A stretch of DNA of 64,000 nucleotides from Pezizomycotina sp. ARF18 (GCA_002224055.1 AZLU01000226.1:1-64000); one strand, 5' to 3'. Numbered from the stretch's first letter, positions 1-12,847 are shown. Notes: generated by a model from the letters alone, not told the origin. A program made the numbers and translations.

Positions 1-462
1 TCTTACATATACATTCTGTCAACACGAAGAGCACATGGTTACTAAGTTAATAATGAACTTATAATAGTATAATATAAAGGACGTGGGACGTTTAATAAGC
101 GTTTGCGGGTATATCAGTAAATACATAGATAAATAACAGGTGGACTCGTGTGATTTGTATGTATACTGGAAAACGATAGGATTTGAATCTCGAATAGTAA
201 TCGGTGCAGTTGAACGGCTGAGTGGCGTTCATTATTTGTGAGTGTGCCGATGATTGTTCAAGGACGGCGAGCAGGGTCCAACCGTTGCCACAGTCGTAGA
301 TAGTGAAGCAGCGTTTAGGCTCAGTTCCTTGGTTTCGAGCCCCCCGATACATCTCGTTTCACGTTGTAGAATAGTTCCAGGGTTTCGGGGTGCAAATGAA
401 GTTAGTTAGAGAACTCATTACCGCTGAAAAATCTCTCGACGACGCACCTGCGAATGGCTGCA

Positions 463-1880
463 CTATAAAGCCAGCGATGCAGTCTCCGGATCGCCCACCT
501 TCATGCCACGTAGGCCACACTTGTTAGTTATTGCATATTTGGTAGAATTGGACAATATGGTTGTTGAGACGTACCAGTAGCAGTTAGACAACCGGCCCAA
601 CTTAAGCTTCTTTTTTTTCCGCATCCTGGCACATCTTCGTTCTGAATCAGGAACGACAACCTTGCCTTGTTTACCGGGAAAGCTCGAGCCATGCTTTGAC
701 TTCTTCCGTCGCTTGTGGTATGCCGCTTTCAACCCTAACGCCTGCAAACCCGGGTAAATGCGGGAGACTGTCTTTTGTCATCGTGACGAAGCTGTCTATG
801 GTGAAGAGCGGCGCGCCGTTGTTAAGGTATATCGTGAGAACTCTGGATGGAGGAGGGGAAGGAGAGAGCGTTGGCGTATATATTCTATTTCTAGTATATG
901 TCAACCTCAACCCACTGCAGTAATCTGCCGCTGTGGTCCATAACCCACCTCCACCATGTGGTAGAACTCCGGCATCTCCTCGTGTATTCTTCTGTCAAGG
1001 GTTCTGCGCAAAATTGTCCGTTTACAACGATCCTTCCGGGATGACCGTTACGGTGGTGGACGACGGCCAAATTCTTTTTCATCTCCGGTGGGAACGAATG
1101 CTGTGTTCTTCATCCCTAAAGGTTCGAATATTCGCTTCCTTATACAGATGCCTAGGGGCATTCCAGTGAAGCGTTTGACGAAAATTGAGCAGACTTCCAG
1201 TCCGGACTAGGAAAGAATTATAACGTTAACATCCAACGCCCTCCCAACAGAGCTAGAGTCAGGAGGGAGAGTTTTGCTTACACCGTAGAGGAATTCCGTC
1301 CAGGTTCACGGAAGATACATTGGTTAAGAGTAACGTGCTCTTTGAAGACATTCATTCGGTTAGGCGGATCCTCGAGGACCCATTTGACTAGCTTCCAGTT
1401 CAATTAGTTAAACTAGTGTCCCACAACGCACAAAAACTCCCCCAAGAACTTACAAGTATGTGTTAATAGCATTCTAAGGGTAATCTTCCCATTCGGATAA
1501 GTCGGATCCTTCATGAGCGACTTGCCCATTTCTCATTGAACCACCTAGTATCTCATCTCATTGAGCTCTGGAATATAGTTATAGAGTACTTCGCTATCGT
1601 CCAGATCGATTAAGCCATCTGGACAAGGAGCATGATACCCGCGCTAGTAATAGCTTTGAGCACGAGGCAACCCATAGCATCGTTTCCAGAGTTTGGGGCT
1701 CGCCTGTTTCGATGTTACGGACGCCGGAGCCATGCGAGAAGAGGGTATTTTTATCGCTGTCGATGACGAGGTATGTGACTCCTGGAATCGTGGTGGGGCC
1801 CGTAGACTCGATGAGTAACTGATTCGCTCTCTCGATAGACGAATGAGACTTTACTGAGAGGTGGACTGGTTGCGAGAAAG
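463..1880 (-). pseudogene. beta-lactamase-family serine hydrolase, frame-broken
   Basis: Reading the minus strand in pieces gives a protein of the beta-lactamase/transpeptidase-like family (class C type, also used by fungal transesterases). Seen in order: a beta-strand pair containing FSHGSGVRNIETGEPQT, then WVASCSK, which carries the family's catalytic S-x-x-K, then GLIDLDDSEVLYNYIPEL, the usual segment after the catalytic helix. Further on come FTGMPLGICIRKRIFEPLGM (minus strand of about 1060-1190) and the glycine run GGGGLWTTAADY, both standard for the family. The C-terminal part contains NCYWYV and ends at a stop near 463. The segments lie in different frames and internal stops are present, for example just after S-C-S-K. 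The start could not be fixed. Family assignment is secure from motif order; whether the breaks are real or sequencing errors is open. Confidence 0.68.
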
Positions 1881-3386
1881 AACCTAATTATGAGTAGATA
1901 TGGAATGTCTTTGTTTTTAGTGAAATATTAGCTATCGTTCTAAAGTTTAGCACTAGCAGAGGCACGCTTAGAGAAAATAGAAGTAGAGCAGATATCTGTT
2001 CTATTAATAATTTGAGTTTATCCATTTATTATATTAGCAGGATAAAATTGCGATGACCAACGCCGTAATCAGGCAATTCAAAGGAGCCAAGATCGATATT
2101 TACAACAACGCAACCTACAGCTTCTGTAAATTTAGTTATATATTGCGATTCCCAAGAAGCAGGTTTTCGGGAGTAAACTAAATTAGCAGAAGAGGATCAA
2201 GTTCGGCCACTCTGCTTCGCATTCGCCCGACAAGCTGATATTTTACAAAGATGTTTGGTTTTTCTCGTTCTGCGCTGGTAATGATCTCCACATTACTTGG
2301 AGCTCGTGCGACGGTTACAGGCGCAGCTGCGCTGGATCGACAGGCATCGAGCGACGATAGCAAATAGAGTTCTTCGACGACCGAGAAAAGCCTTGGATTG
2401 TTTGCCCTGATTTGATCTACTGCTGACAACCGTGGATAAGCCTCGGTAAATCAGACTCAAATCCAACACGCTGTATTATGCTCTGTATTACTTCAGGGAG
2501 GCTGGTAGTTTCGTTAAGACAATTCGACTTTGTAGAAGACCACTATCCTTCCGCGCAGAACAGAATATCCACTAGTATTATGCTTATCAGCATACTAGAT
2601 TTGATTATATTTGACTCGCATATTTCGCGAGCCCTCAGGGATTGGTGTTCAGATAGCACAATATTCTATAAGTCCCCGCGTTCGAGCCTCAACTTGCGCT
2701 AGCGAGGTGCTAAGCACCGTACTTACCTGTTTCTAGAGTATTTTAGCCAAAATACACTTTATGTGTCGTGACCCGGCCCTGTACCGACTTGACTGATGAT
2801 GTGGAAAAGCCCGAGCGCCCGTATGTTGCAGGTGTAGCACGGTTAATTAGTCTTGGGAAATAGAGTGATTGTGACAGTGCCATTTTGGAGGTCGTTGGTG
2901 AAACATCGCGTGGTTGGTGACATGCGATTCGGTAGGACAGATAAGGCAAGAGATTGCAAAGTGAAGCTACGTAGCATAAAGAGGCAGGGAAGACGATATG
3001 GTTTTAGCCATGGCTCTTCGATTTATGAATAAGCCATTGCGTGTGAACATATCGGACAGGCATCTTAGATACCTTCGAAGGGTCGGGAGACAAATTTCTA
3101 TATAAAAACTTCAACCCTTCCACCTCATGAAGAAGAGTGGTTATGATAAAAGACCCCGTGTAGATGAAGATTATGAGATGTCGAGAATTTTATGTATATT
3201 CCTGATAATAATGAGTGAGATCTCCATTCAGGAGACGAAGATACGAAAGAAAAATGGACGCTAAAGAAAACAAAAGCTGTGCAAGCTTATAGAAAACGAG
3301 CGCTAAAGAACCGCCACTACAGAAAAAGCGTTATCATGTCAGGAAAAGGTCAAGGCAACAAAAACCCGCTAAACAACTCTTTTACG
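1881..3386. other. gene-poor stretch with one coding-like fragment
   Basis: No recognisable gene. An 83-codon minus-strand frame (2178-2429) has plausible protein composition, rich in Ala, Arg and Glu, but no motif I know. A 68-codon minus frame at 2743-2949 also lacks recognisable content. The rest is AT-rich with frequent stops in all frames and may hold the promoter of the hydrolase downstream. Confidence 0.4.
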
Positions 3387-5055
3387 CTATCCTCTCCTTC
3401 CCGATACCTCTCTCAAACTCCTGTATATTGATGATATGCCGGCTCTGAGCCACACGATGCGAACTGCTCCCGTCAATGACATCCTCTTTACTACTTCCAT
3501 ACCTATCCTCGTACCTCCCTCGCCGTATCTTGTCTCTCTCTCGTCTAGCTCAACCTCATCCCTCGCGCTCGGCTGATTACTGTCGTAACGTATAATCTCT
3601 TGAACATCGTTAGCTCCCACCTTCATCCTCCAGCTGAAGCGCTTAGAACTCCTCTTCGCGCCGCCATCACCATTCTGGGTCCGATTCCCCGTCGTTGTCG
3701 TATTCGTCATCCATGATTTGTCGAGTGATGCGTCTCGATTTAGACCTGATAATGTCATGGCTTTAAGGTAAGAGAACAACGCGGTCCAGAACGGCTTCGT
3801 GGCGGGTATGCTTGCGCACAATATACCAACCTGGACCTCTACTATTCCAAGAACGAAGCCATAATAGCCTTTCCCTGAAAGTTATTTTTATCGTGTCAGT
3901 CAAGGCCAAGAAAATAAGCATCATTTAATGTGGTGATATGACACTGACACGTAATATCGGTACTCCAGTAGATCCTCGCTGCATAAATGACTCGTAAGAT
4001 CTCCTATTGTAGAGAGTCAGTAAAAGTATATTGATTAATGAAAATCTCGAGGGTCGTTGTAAAGTCCGTAAAGGTTCTCAGGAATCGTATAAAACTTACA
4101 CATATACAAGCCCTTTGAGATTAAAAATAGGCATTAGTAATGCGCGTTTTTTTTTTTTTTTTTTTCGGTGGACATTTTAGCCTTCTCGAGATCTAGAAAA
4201 ATTCTTACATTATGCCCAGACCAAACAATCCAGCCAAGCCGATTTTCTCTTTCATAGGCAGCGCCAGAGTCCAAACCACCTTCATTGGCAGGACCAATAC
4301 CATGAGATCACCGGCCATGTTCGTTGTTCCTTGGGCGTAGAGCCACTTGGGATTTTTGCCGCTCCAAGACCTGCAAGTTCTGTCCCTCAACGCATAGTTG
4401 GTGGACCAGAAGTTCTCTATCGGCGTACACTGCAGAAAGACCATCGTGAATGTCGAAATCCCCCACGCCTGAGTATCCCATAACGATGAAGATCGCTATC
4501 CTAAAGGAGGGCGATGATACGACGTGCGACATCCGCAGATAGAAGAATAGTATCGAGATTTTAACCAACGTGACGGTTGCGATGAATAACATTTGGACGA
4601 CGAAGATATAGAAATAGGAGTTTCGGAGGTAGTCTGGTAGAGGCGGTATCTCGTCCATGTGGTGACCCCAGCCGTAATCTAATTACGAGAGAAATACAAA
4701 TTAGCGTGCGTAAAGAGCGATGAAATGGATACAGGTGTAACCAACCTGGCATTTACAAGCGATAGTAGTGTATGCTATTGCATGGCCTGCATAGATCTGA
4801 CGGTTAGTCTGACTCTGATATTATCCCGAAGTGGGTTACGAAAGAACCTACAGCAGCTGGTAAAATGATAATATCGTCCCATCCAACGCTTTGTAATATC
4901 CACCGCCGCGTAAACAGTCGCAAAATGACAAAGAGCATTGCCAATGTCGTAATCGCAATCATCAACGGAACCATACTCGCGTTCTCGACCGGACTTTGTT
5001 TGAATTTTCGGACCATCTCCTGTATCTCTTCCGGAGTCATCGTTACCGTCGCCAT
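3387..5055 (-). CDS. Pth11-like rhodopsin-domain membrane protein (receptor 1)
   Basis: Probable seven-transmembrane plasma-membrane protein of the fungal rhodopsin-domain/Pth11-like family, putative receptors for surface or chemical cues. Exon 1 starts at 5055 with MATVTMTPEEIQEMV, then a first helix around MIAITTLAMLFVILRLFTRR and the family's GWDDIIIL. Later come YGWGHHMDEIPP (the conserved loop before helix 3), KISILFFYLRM (helix 3), FLQCTPIENFWS (extracellular Cys), LVLPMKVVWTLALPMKEKIG (end of helix 5) and ILRVIYAARIYWSTDI. The last exon gives VQVGILCASIPATKPFW and a polar tail to the stop at 3387. A clear intron spans 4679-4756 (GTAAAT...TTAG). Another, with a 19-T run at 4147-4165, precedes the ILRV exon. 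There is a frame slip near 4810. The 3387-3821 frame is this gene's last exon, not a separate gene. Confidence 0.72.
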
Positions 5056-8000
5056 ATTTGCTGTCTTTTAGGGTGTTCCGCCCCTTCCTAAGGTTATGAA
5101 ACCAGCACACGTTGGACGCGAAAGAGGAATGTTTCTTCTTACGCCCAAAGCCGGCGGAGTTTAAGCGATTAAAGGATTTTCCTTCCTATTATCTTGACGT
5201 TGAACACAAACTTCAAGAAAATGTGGGAGGGAATAACAGACGTAATATTCTTCTCCACTTATTACCAGCGGAGTGGAACGATTATAGTTTATAGGACGGG
5301 ACGAGACAGAAGAAAAACAAAGGGATTCAGTGAAAGGCGGAAAGACGTGGAGTGATGACAGAATAGTGAAATAAAAGAATAAGACCACACTCTAAAGGAG
5401 CGAATTTTTTCACACAAACTAGGGGCCGTTCCAAGACTTTCCCCCAAATTTCCAAAGAAACAAATTCGGGACGTCGTCCCGCCCTCCGCCAATCATCTGG
5501 CTCGCGAGGAAATTGGAGGTTTTGGCTTGAGGGCTCCTTGGGCTGAAGAAAAGAGAGTTTTGCTAGCTTGGTGAGCGGCGTAGGACAAGACAAGAGTGGA
5601 ATAGGCTAATTACCGCCCTGAATCGTCTCATTGGCTAGGAGACCGCTACTTCCTGGTGGGGATACGGGATTGACATTGGTCGTCCCTTAGCCACCACCGC
5701 TTCTTGTTCGCTTGTTGTGATGGAAGTGCAGCCTTGCAGCAAGATTCATGCACTCTGCAGTAGATTTGCATGAGACGTATTATGAGCGGGCGAGGATTTT
5801 TTAGAAGAAAATTCAAGTAAGGAAGCATGTCGTGTCGCAAAATGTTCTAAATTCTTTTATTCTTCACGTTTCCCATTGCCGGGCCGGCGATAGGTTTAAT
5901 TAAAGTTTTAGCAGTCTATCCGCTCGGCTCTGGAGTCTGGGGATATAGAGTTGTCTTGAGACCGCTTGCACTCGTCTTAAAAGTGAAGTAAGTCAAAGTG
6001 GGGAAATTATAAATAGCCTTCGATTGAAAAGTTTCACGCTGATGTAGGTACATTACCCCCGTTCCAGTATCTGCGTGATAGCAGCGGGGAAAGAGACGGC
6101 GACCCCCACTAAGCGTTGGTCGATGCCTTCTCTAGTAAGGGTGCTTGATGAGTTTGAGAGAGATCAATGACCAGGGCTTTTAGCGTCTTTTTTTTCTAGG
6201 CGTTGAGGTTCAAAATATTTTAATTTTATTTATTTTTTTTATTTTTTTTGCAATTTTTGTGCTGTTTTCGAGGTGTCGGGCGCCCTCTCACCTCGGTAAG
6301 TACTGGAATACTGGAAAAAAGCACCCACGCTAAATACCCTGTCAATGATAATGATGAATTGAAATGCTAAGTGTTGAGTATCGAGTATTCTCAAAAGTTG
6401 AGCCCCTGACCCGTGATGTTACAGGTCGAAGCACCTATAGTTATCTCTTTCTTCTCCAGCATCAGACAGACCGCGCTAAGATTTCTCCTCTTCGCGCCCC
6501 AAGCCTGCCAAGTGTCTAGAACCATGCCACCAATTATTAGTGGTGAAACGCACAAGTTCGGAACATCCCGCGATAAGGAGAAACCCGAAGATCGCGCGAC
6601 ATCGAAAGAGACAACTTTTATAAGGGCTGCCGACCGACCGATTATAGCAGATACTGGCGAAATGAATATGTTCGCGATGAAGGCACACCTAATCGCGCTG
6701 AGTTATAAAAAAAAAATTCCCAATAAACAAAATGTTATGAAAAAGCTAAATCTAGATATAGAATGAAAGTATATAAGTATACGCTCGTCAAATAGTCGCG
6801 TTATATTGATCCATTTCAGGATAATATCATCGTTCGTTGAAGTTTGACCCTCTCGGTGATTGTTCAGCGAGCCCCTGAGAACCGCTCGGGGTTATCTGTT
6901 TAGCTAGTATCTCCCAAGGAATCGGTGCTTTTGGAGCAACATGCTTCTAATTATTACATTCGTTCTCGAATGAGTGTGGGAACGCTCGCTCTGTGCTGCC
7001 GCCTTGAACAGTGCTCCATCACTTGTATTGCACAAGCACGTGGATCAGGAATTCAAGACGTCACGTCACACAAGCTAGAGCGAGAGGGACACCACATCTT
7101 TAACTTATAATTACGGATAAATAGCCATAGCTATTACCGTTAAAGGCTATATTATCAATAGTCAAAATAAAATGCTGGCACTAATCCGTGGCTCGATAAA
7201 TAATTTCGAGTTTGAACATCGTAGAAACTAGCGAAGCGGCATCCGTACCCTGGGCACTTCGTGGTCTGAAGAGTCATAAACATGCATTCTAATATTGCAG
7301 TGTATTCTTATCCGTTAGTACGTGCTCGTTCACCAGCTTCCACGGCAATGTATTGAGTTATCGGAGAACCTTTACGAACTTCGTGGTCATGGCCTTACCT
7401 GCTCGACACCCTCTCGGACCAGGATTTTAAGCTGGGATCAACCTTAGTACTGCAACATGATAACTACGATTATTTCCACAATCCGAGTTTCCCACGTTGG
7501 GCACTGCGATTATTTCAGATTCTTTTCAAAGGACCACGCTAACATGATATTGTAAAACACAAAACCAATAGATCTTCTCATCTTGCTGACTGACACAATA
7601 TATACCGAGTCTTGACGTATTCATGCTGATTTTACGACCGGGGAATTTTATCAGGCACGTGGACCAAATATGCAAGAACTAAAGAACGCAGAAGGTGCTT
7701 CATCTAGACTCTCAACGTTACAGTGCAGATAGTTCATGGTATATTCGCGATTACAAGGACGAAAATGTTCTATGATCGGCGTCGGTTTCGCCAATAACGA
7801 TGTTTGAAAAACTGGTGCAAAAGATTTTGTAACCAATGGTAATCAACTTTTCATAAGACCCTCTCGTTCTAATCCTGGATTGTTGGCAGTCATTCTAAAT
7901 ATAACCATCACTGCCTTCTTGCTTCCTAGTGATATTTATTATCGATCCACTTCACTTCGCACCCTCGGTGACGACGAATACGGCAACTTGAAATGCTTAT

Positions 8001-8700
8001 ATCATTATTAGCCTATCCTTAGACGAGACTCCTTTTCCTGACCCTTACGGAAGTTACAAAATGCCGTTATAAAACAAAAGTGATAAATGCAAGGATCAGA
8101 TGGATTTATTAGACATAAATTGACCTATCGATAAGACGTTAGAAGCTTTTCTGTCTCTGGCGAATTAATTCCTTCAAATCAATCATCCGAGGCAGGATTC
8201 TAGAAAAAAAAAAAAAAAAAAAAAACCCCGACCGGCCTATTCATCACTGGTTCCGCACAGGTCGAACGTTGCAATATTTTGGTTCCAGTTCTATTTTTGC
8301 GCATGAAGCCGGATATGCTCTCAACCCCAGCTTTGTCTCTCGGTGAGCGAGACTCAATTTGCCGTCTTTGGCTATAGAGATGCTTCCAACGCAACATCAC
8401 AGCCCAGCCTCCTTCTTAGAGCTGTTAGCTTAGTAAATACAGAAGCTGGACCAGCTTACCAATGTTTTCAGTCACTGCCTTTCTAGGTCGTCTGAGTACA
8501 ACGATACCGTTATTACGTGCTGCGGAAAACCTGTGCTTAATTTTCCGGAGGGGTCAAATAGCTTGCCAGTTATGGATACTTCGGAAAGCTCGGGAGGAAA
8601 TAACGTCAGTCACCTGTCAAGAGCTTTAGCGTTCGCGCATGGCCATAGATCTGGGCTGCTCCAATCAAGTTTCGAGACCTCAATAATAACGCAATAAGCT
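5056..8700. other. long stretch without a recognisable gene
   Basis: All frames break often. The longest plus frame (6413-6766, 117 codons) contains a polar stretch beginning MPPIISGETHKFGTSRDKE and matches nothing I know. The minus frame 7651-7836 is similarly anonymous. A 22-base A run lies at 8204-8225. The segment beside receptor 1 (5056-5300) is its likely promoter. I see no tRNA, repeat array or mobile-element end here. Confidence 0.4.
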
Positions 8701-8732
8701 TACAGTACAGTGTGTACTGGACATGCAAATTG

Positions 8733-8738
8733 TATAAA
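8733..8738 (+). promoter_or_regulatory. TATA box of the small secreted protein gene
   Basis: TATAAA sits 173 bases upstream of the ATG at 8911. A tract rich in CCATC/CACC repeats and then AAAACCATCAAAATG lead into the start, consistent with a normal fungal promoter and leader. Confidence 0.45.
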
Positions 8739-8910
8739 TCGGACCACGATCCACTCACCATCACCATCCATCCTCATCACCACCATCAGTATACACTCGC
8801 TCACAGCTTCCATAGGCTCACGTCGTTTCATAAGCAACAGCCGTACTTCAGATACCAGCAAAAAATCTTCAAGATAATTTCTAATATCTAAAACTCCGAA
8901 AACCATCAAA

Positions 8911-9417
8911 ATGCTCTTTAAATCCATCATCGCGGCTACCCTCTTCACCCTCAGCGCCACCGCTGCCATCAAGCAACGACGGGGAAGTCTACTACCTCAC
9001 CGACTGCTACGGACCGCAGACCTCCTCTTGGTGGCTCTTACTGGAGCCACTTCTCCGCCTCCACCAAGGGAAAGGCCCAGAAGGAATGGGTCCTATCATT
9101 GGTGGATCGCTGCATTCTCTCTGCAAAAATGGGAGGGCGAAACCGTCCGCATTGCCATGGATGGCGGCCAGAGCGACGGCATAATTCACCTCCGTCATCA
9201 AGAGCGACGCCAGACAACAGCATCCGGGGGCCGAGGTTGGTACCGGTAGCACCGACAGGAAGGAAGGGAGGGTTGGAAGTACACTTGCTACCGTGGGACG
9301 ACTCGAAAGGTTCTTTATGTCCAGGATGACGCGAAGTGCAAGGGAACCTACTACGCATTCATAAGTAAATTAGGGAATGGGAATGTCAACTTGATCATGA
9401 AAATTGGTTGGGCGTGA
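8911..9417 (+). CDS. small secreted protein
   Basis: The start MLFKSIIAATLFTLSATAA is a clean signal peptide (Lys, hydrophobic core, Ala-x-Ala-like exit). After it, a different frame reads GEVYYLTDCYGPQTSS, and near the end GAEVGTGSTDRKEG, then TCYRGTTRKVLYVQDDAKCK and GTYYAF, before the stop at 9415-9417. From memory, the pattern (aromatic-rich start after the signal, VGTG turn, C-Y-R, then late Cys and Tyr-Tyr) resembles a widespread unnamed family of roughly 130-170-residue secreted fungal proteins. At least three visible Cys would allow disulfides. The middle third cannot be placed in one frame. A TATA box lies upstream. Role unknown; secreted effector or surface protein is only an inference. 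Confidence 0.6.
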
Positions 9418-9989
9418 ATTATCTGAAGAGAAATTTGGCTTCATGTATCGTTACCAAAGGATGACTATTATGTAGCGTAACCTATAATAAGAGAAAAAGG
9501 AGACAAAGAACTCCTGGTATAAAAGGAAACACCGGAAAAAGTTCTACGGTCAATGGTTTAGTGATAGACACATCGGTCATGCTTCTGAGAAAGCTAAGGT
9601 TCGTGAGGACACACCTGACCCTGTTGCCAATTATACATGAGACGAGCGTAATGCTCGCGGGCAATTTCAGCCACTCAACTAAAAATACTACTGGGATTGT
9701 GAAGTTTTAGCTACTACGGATAAAGGAGGGACAAAGAAGCAATACTCCACGACCTGGATCTCTGTCAATCAGTTAAAAAAAAATTATCTACATTCATTTC
9801 TAATCTGAAGAGGTTAGCACTTTACAGGGTAAAGCAGGGCTTCAACAGCCGTCAATACTATTCTGGATCCATAGATTTCGACTTTTCGCACTTCCTAATG
9901 AATTTTGTGATATACGACTATTCATGCCGCTCACAGACTCTGGGATCTCAAAATCACTTAGTAGTTTTTCGTATATTCCAGCACGGGCA
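9418..9989. other. intergenic, no gene seen
   Basis: AT-rich sequence between two convergent coding regions. Short frames only and no recognisable motif. It probably holds the 3' ends of the flanking transcripts. Confidence 0.4.
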
Positions 9990-11717
9990 TCGACGCCGCG
10001 AGGTTGTCGAAAACCCAAAGTAAGCAGGCTTCTCTTCCCAACCCGATTCTTTCGATTCATTGCCTTGTGGTCTCCACGTCGCGCGTTTCAGAGAGCTCAT
10101 TAAGGAGCTTTTTGTTTACAGCGGCCATTTTTTGTCAGCTGATATATCCCGAGGGAAATACGGACGGCGTCCGCCGCGGCTTCCTCTGAAAGTGATTTCA
10201 TTTCTTCGGTGTCTTCTCCGTCAGTGATTCTGGTCGGCCGCTGCTTTCTTCACCTTCGCTTTCTCTAACTCGAGTAGCTTTTTGAAATATGAAGATTGAA
10301 GTATGTGTCGCTATAACCATCAAGCCTTTCATCCACATATGGTGGTTTGAGTTCGAGTCGATGGGTATCGATCAAGCTGCGAACCAACTTGAGCGTCACC
10401 GGTTACTCGAAGGAGGTTGTTCTTCATTTCTTTGCTTCTACCGTCCAGGGGGCCGGACGGGTGAAAACCTCTGAATCCGTGCCGATGATCTGTAATAACT
10501 ATAGTGACGAGTTCATCATGACGTAGTCACCATCTTGAAACTCCATTGGCGAATGACGTTCCCGGCGGTCCAGGCGGTTCATGATGGCTTGTTGTGGTAT
10601 CGCGATACTTTGACTCGGGTTCGCGAAATTTGGTGTTTCTTGTTCCTTTGGCTTTTCTGCGTCACGTTGTAGTTCACGATGATCCGGTCTCAGACTCTGA
10701 GTGCGGTGGATGGATACCGTATTGCCATCTTCTGATGGGCCTCCTACCGTTTCCCAAGCATATTCCATTCACCAGGTGCAGCTAGCTTTTCCGATAGTTT
10801 CCGAGTCGACTTTCGAGCTAACTCTTTTGCTTTCTTGTTGATAGCTTTTATCCGCTTGGAAAAGCTCTTTGAGTCCTTGTATTCATCTACAAGGACCTCC
10901 TTCCGCTCGTACGCGGTATGCGGAGGGCGTACCTAGGGGGTTCTCCGTCGTTCTCTCGTCCTCCATCATTTTCTTTTGCTCCCGTCTCCAAGCCCTTTCC
11001 TCGGCATCTACCGGATAATCTTGCACCAGCTTGTTATTAAGCTTTTTCATTCGCTAACCCATGCTTTTCTTTCGTCTTCGTCCTGGGGACCTTTATTCTG
11101 GATGTGCTCTTTGAAATTTCGTAATTTTCGGCGAATCATCTTCTCCATCTTCTCCACCTCCTCCTCTTCTAATTGCTGTTTGAATTCTTCCTCACCCTTC
11201 CCGAGCTCAAAGCTTGCAGGCTGAGCAGAGGTCGAAGCTGCGACAGGTTTTGATCTGTACACCTATTTGTTTGAACTGAGCCCGTGTTTCAGCCGTGTAT
11301 AGATGTTTCGTCCGTTTATCTCCCTTAGTCAATCCAACCATATCACAGTCGTAGACTGGTTGTTCTTGTCGATGTAGCGTAACGAGCTTTAGTTCGGCCT
11401 TGCCCACTGAGTCCTTCTTCATAAGTTCGGATCTTGTCAGTCCAATGAATCGCAGGCTGCGCTCCTCACTCAAGATGAGATGTGGTTCCATAGATCCTTT
11501 GCTCGGCCCCGCGATGGAAACGGCTTGGTGTCATCATTAAATCTCTAGGCATGACGATGCCAAACGTAGCGGGAAAGTCCGGTGCTTCATTCGGGGAGGC
11601 TTCTGCGGGAGTACAAGCCATTGCACGGCTCTAGGCTCCTATAGGTCGCATAATATTCGCGTCTGGGACGATCTCAAGCGCCCATGCCTCTCTTCGGTCT
11701 GCCGTCATTGCGGGCAT
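9990..11717 (-). CDS. unrecognised charged, coiled-coil protein, frame-broken
   Basis: The minus strand shows a long coding-like path across frames, likely starting MPAMTADRREAWALEIVPD at 11717 and passing TFGIVMPRDLMMTPSRFHRG and LILSEERSLRFIGLTRSEL. It then enters a strongly charged helical part (GEEEFKQQLEEEEVEKMEKM, then RKLRNFKEHIQNKGPQDEDE, VDAEERAWRREQKKMMEDER) typical of coiled coil. Further on, EKPKEQETPNFANPSQSIAI and MEFQDGDYVMMNSS are readable, followed by a Ser/Glu/Lys-rich region to about 10.0 kb. Estimated product about 500-570 residues. I recognise no catalytic domain. It resembles in style the coiled-coil part of the chromodomain-like gene at 56.9-60.1 kb, but I see no chromodomain. 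The 3' end is uncertain. Confidence 0.42.
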
Positions 11718-12518
11718 GCGACACACTGAATTCACCGACGAGAGTGTGTGTCAGTAGGTATATGTGATTTAAGTTCTTAAGTTATTTCGGGGACCCTGGA
11801 AATCGGAAAAATCCGCTTCGGGTCTGGGTGGTTTAAAGAATCGTAGCGGAGAGAAAATACGTACAAAAATGGTCCATCTCTTGATAGTTAAGTTCATCAG
11901 AGGTGTATTTCGCTATCATCCCTCGTCACGGACCTTGATGAAGTACCTCTCTAGTTCATTCCACGCTGTGGCAGCCGCACATGGCTGTGATAACTGCACT
12001 GAGCCGGTCACAACAGCAAACTGAATAAGCGACTTCACTGATTTCATAGTTCGTCGATGAGATCTTTCTCAAATCGTAACAGTTATACATAAATTCGAGG
12101 ATAATAAAATTCGTGGGCACGCCTTTAGCGCTTTAGAATAGAGGTTACGTTGTTAGGTACACTTCGGAGACGATGCGGCAGCCCATGACTATTTAAACAT
12201 TACTCTTCGAGCTATATAGTGGAGAAATTCAGTAAAACATGGGAAACAATGGTTTCACATGGTTAAGTAGCTCATAGTGGCAATAGCCCGATGGCGATCA
12301 CTTAATCTATGATTTTATATGTACTAGTGAGAAAAAAGACCTGATTTTGTCTTTAATGAATTGTCGAGATGTCTCATGAATATGTAGCTATACTGCAATT
12401 TGTAACCTGGGCCGGTGCTCTGGACACTTAAGGCCCCAGATCAAAGTTTGGCCGAAACAGAATACAACTGTTCGAACAAAAGTCGCAAGGACACTGCGAC
12501 GGTCGTTGCTCTCAAGTC
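11718..12518. other. intergenic, no gene seen
   Basis: No frame with plausible protein composition was found. The right end borders the 25-bp tandem repeat. The left part is the likely promoter of the minus-strand coiled-coil gene. Confidence 0.4.
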
Positions 12519-12591
12519 TCGCTTATGAATCAATCATTATTTCTTGCTTATGAATTGATCATTATTTCTTGCTTATGAATTAATCATTATT
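12519..12591 (+). repeat. 25-bp tandem repeat, three copies
   Basis: The unit CTTGCTTATGAATTGATCAT plus TATTT occurs three times with a 25-base period; the first copy starts TCGCTTATGAATCAATC and the third reads ATTAATC. Copies differ at one or two positions around the ATGAATNNATCAT core, so it is a slightly diverged minisatellite. It lies about 250 bases beyond the stop of the PI-PLC gene. Confidence 0.8.
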
Positions 12592-12847
12592 CATTAAACG
12601 GGTAATATAGAAAATGCTATAGAAAGAAATGAGTTATCTACTAGTAGGCAGTAATGTGAGGAGGATTAATCTGCCTAGGATATTTTCTTACGCAGCGTAG
12701 AAGACTAAGTCGAAATTTATGGGTAATAGTAATATCGTATAAGTATGTGTGTGAAAATTCCGGTTAAATGAAGTGTTCACCAAGGAGTCGACCATGACTC
12801 GAGATTAACCGATGTAAGAACCAACGTAGCTAATAGTTTCTCTCTCG

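Noticed and set aside
3387-3821. 144-codon minus frame as a separate gene
   Set aside because: Its start CASIPATKPFW is the conserved end of the Pth11-like domain and continues from an upstream exon, so it is the last exon of receptor 1.
12519-12591. CRISPR-like array
   Set aside because: Repeats are directly adjacent without spacers and the sequence is eukaryotic.
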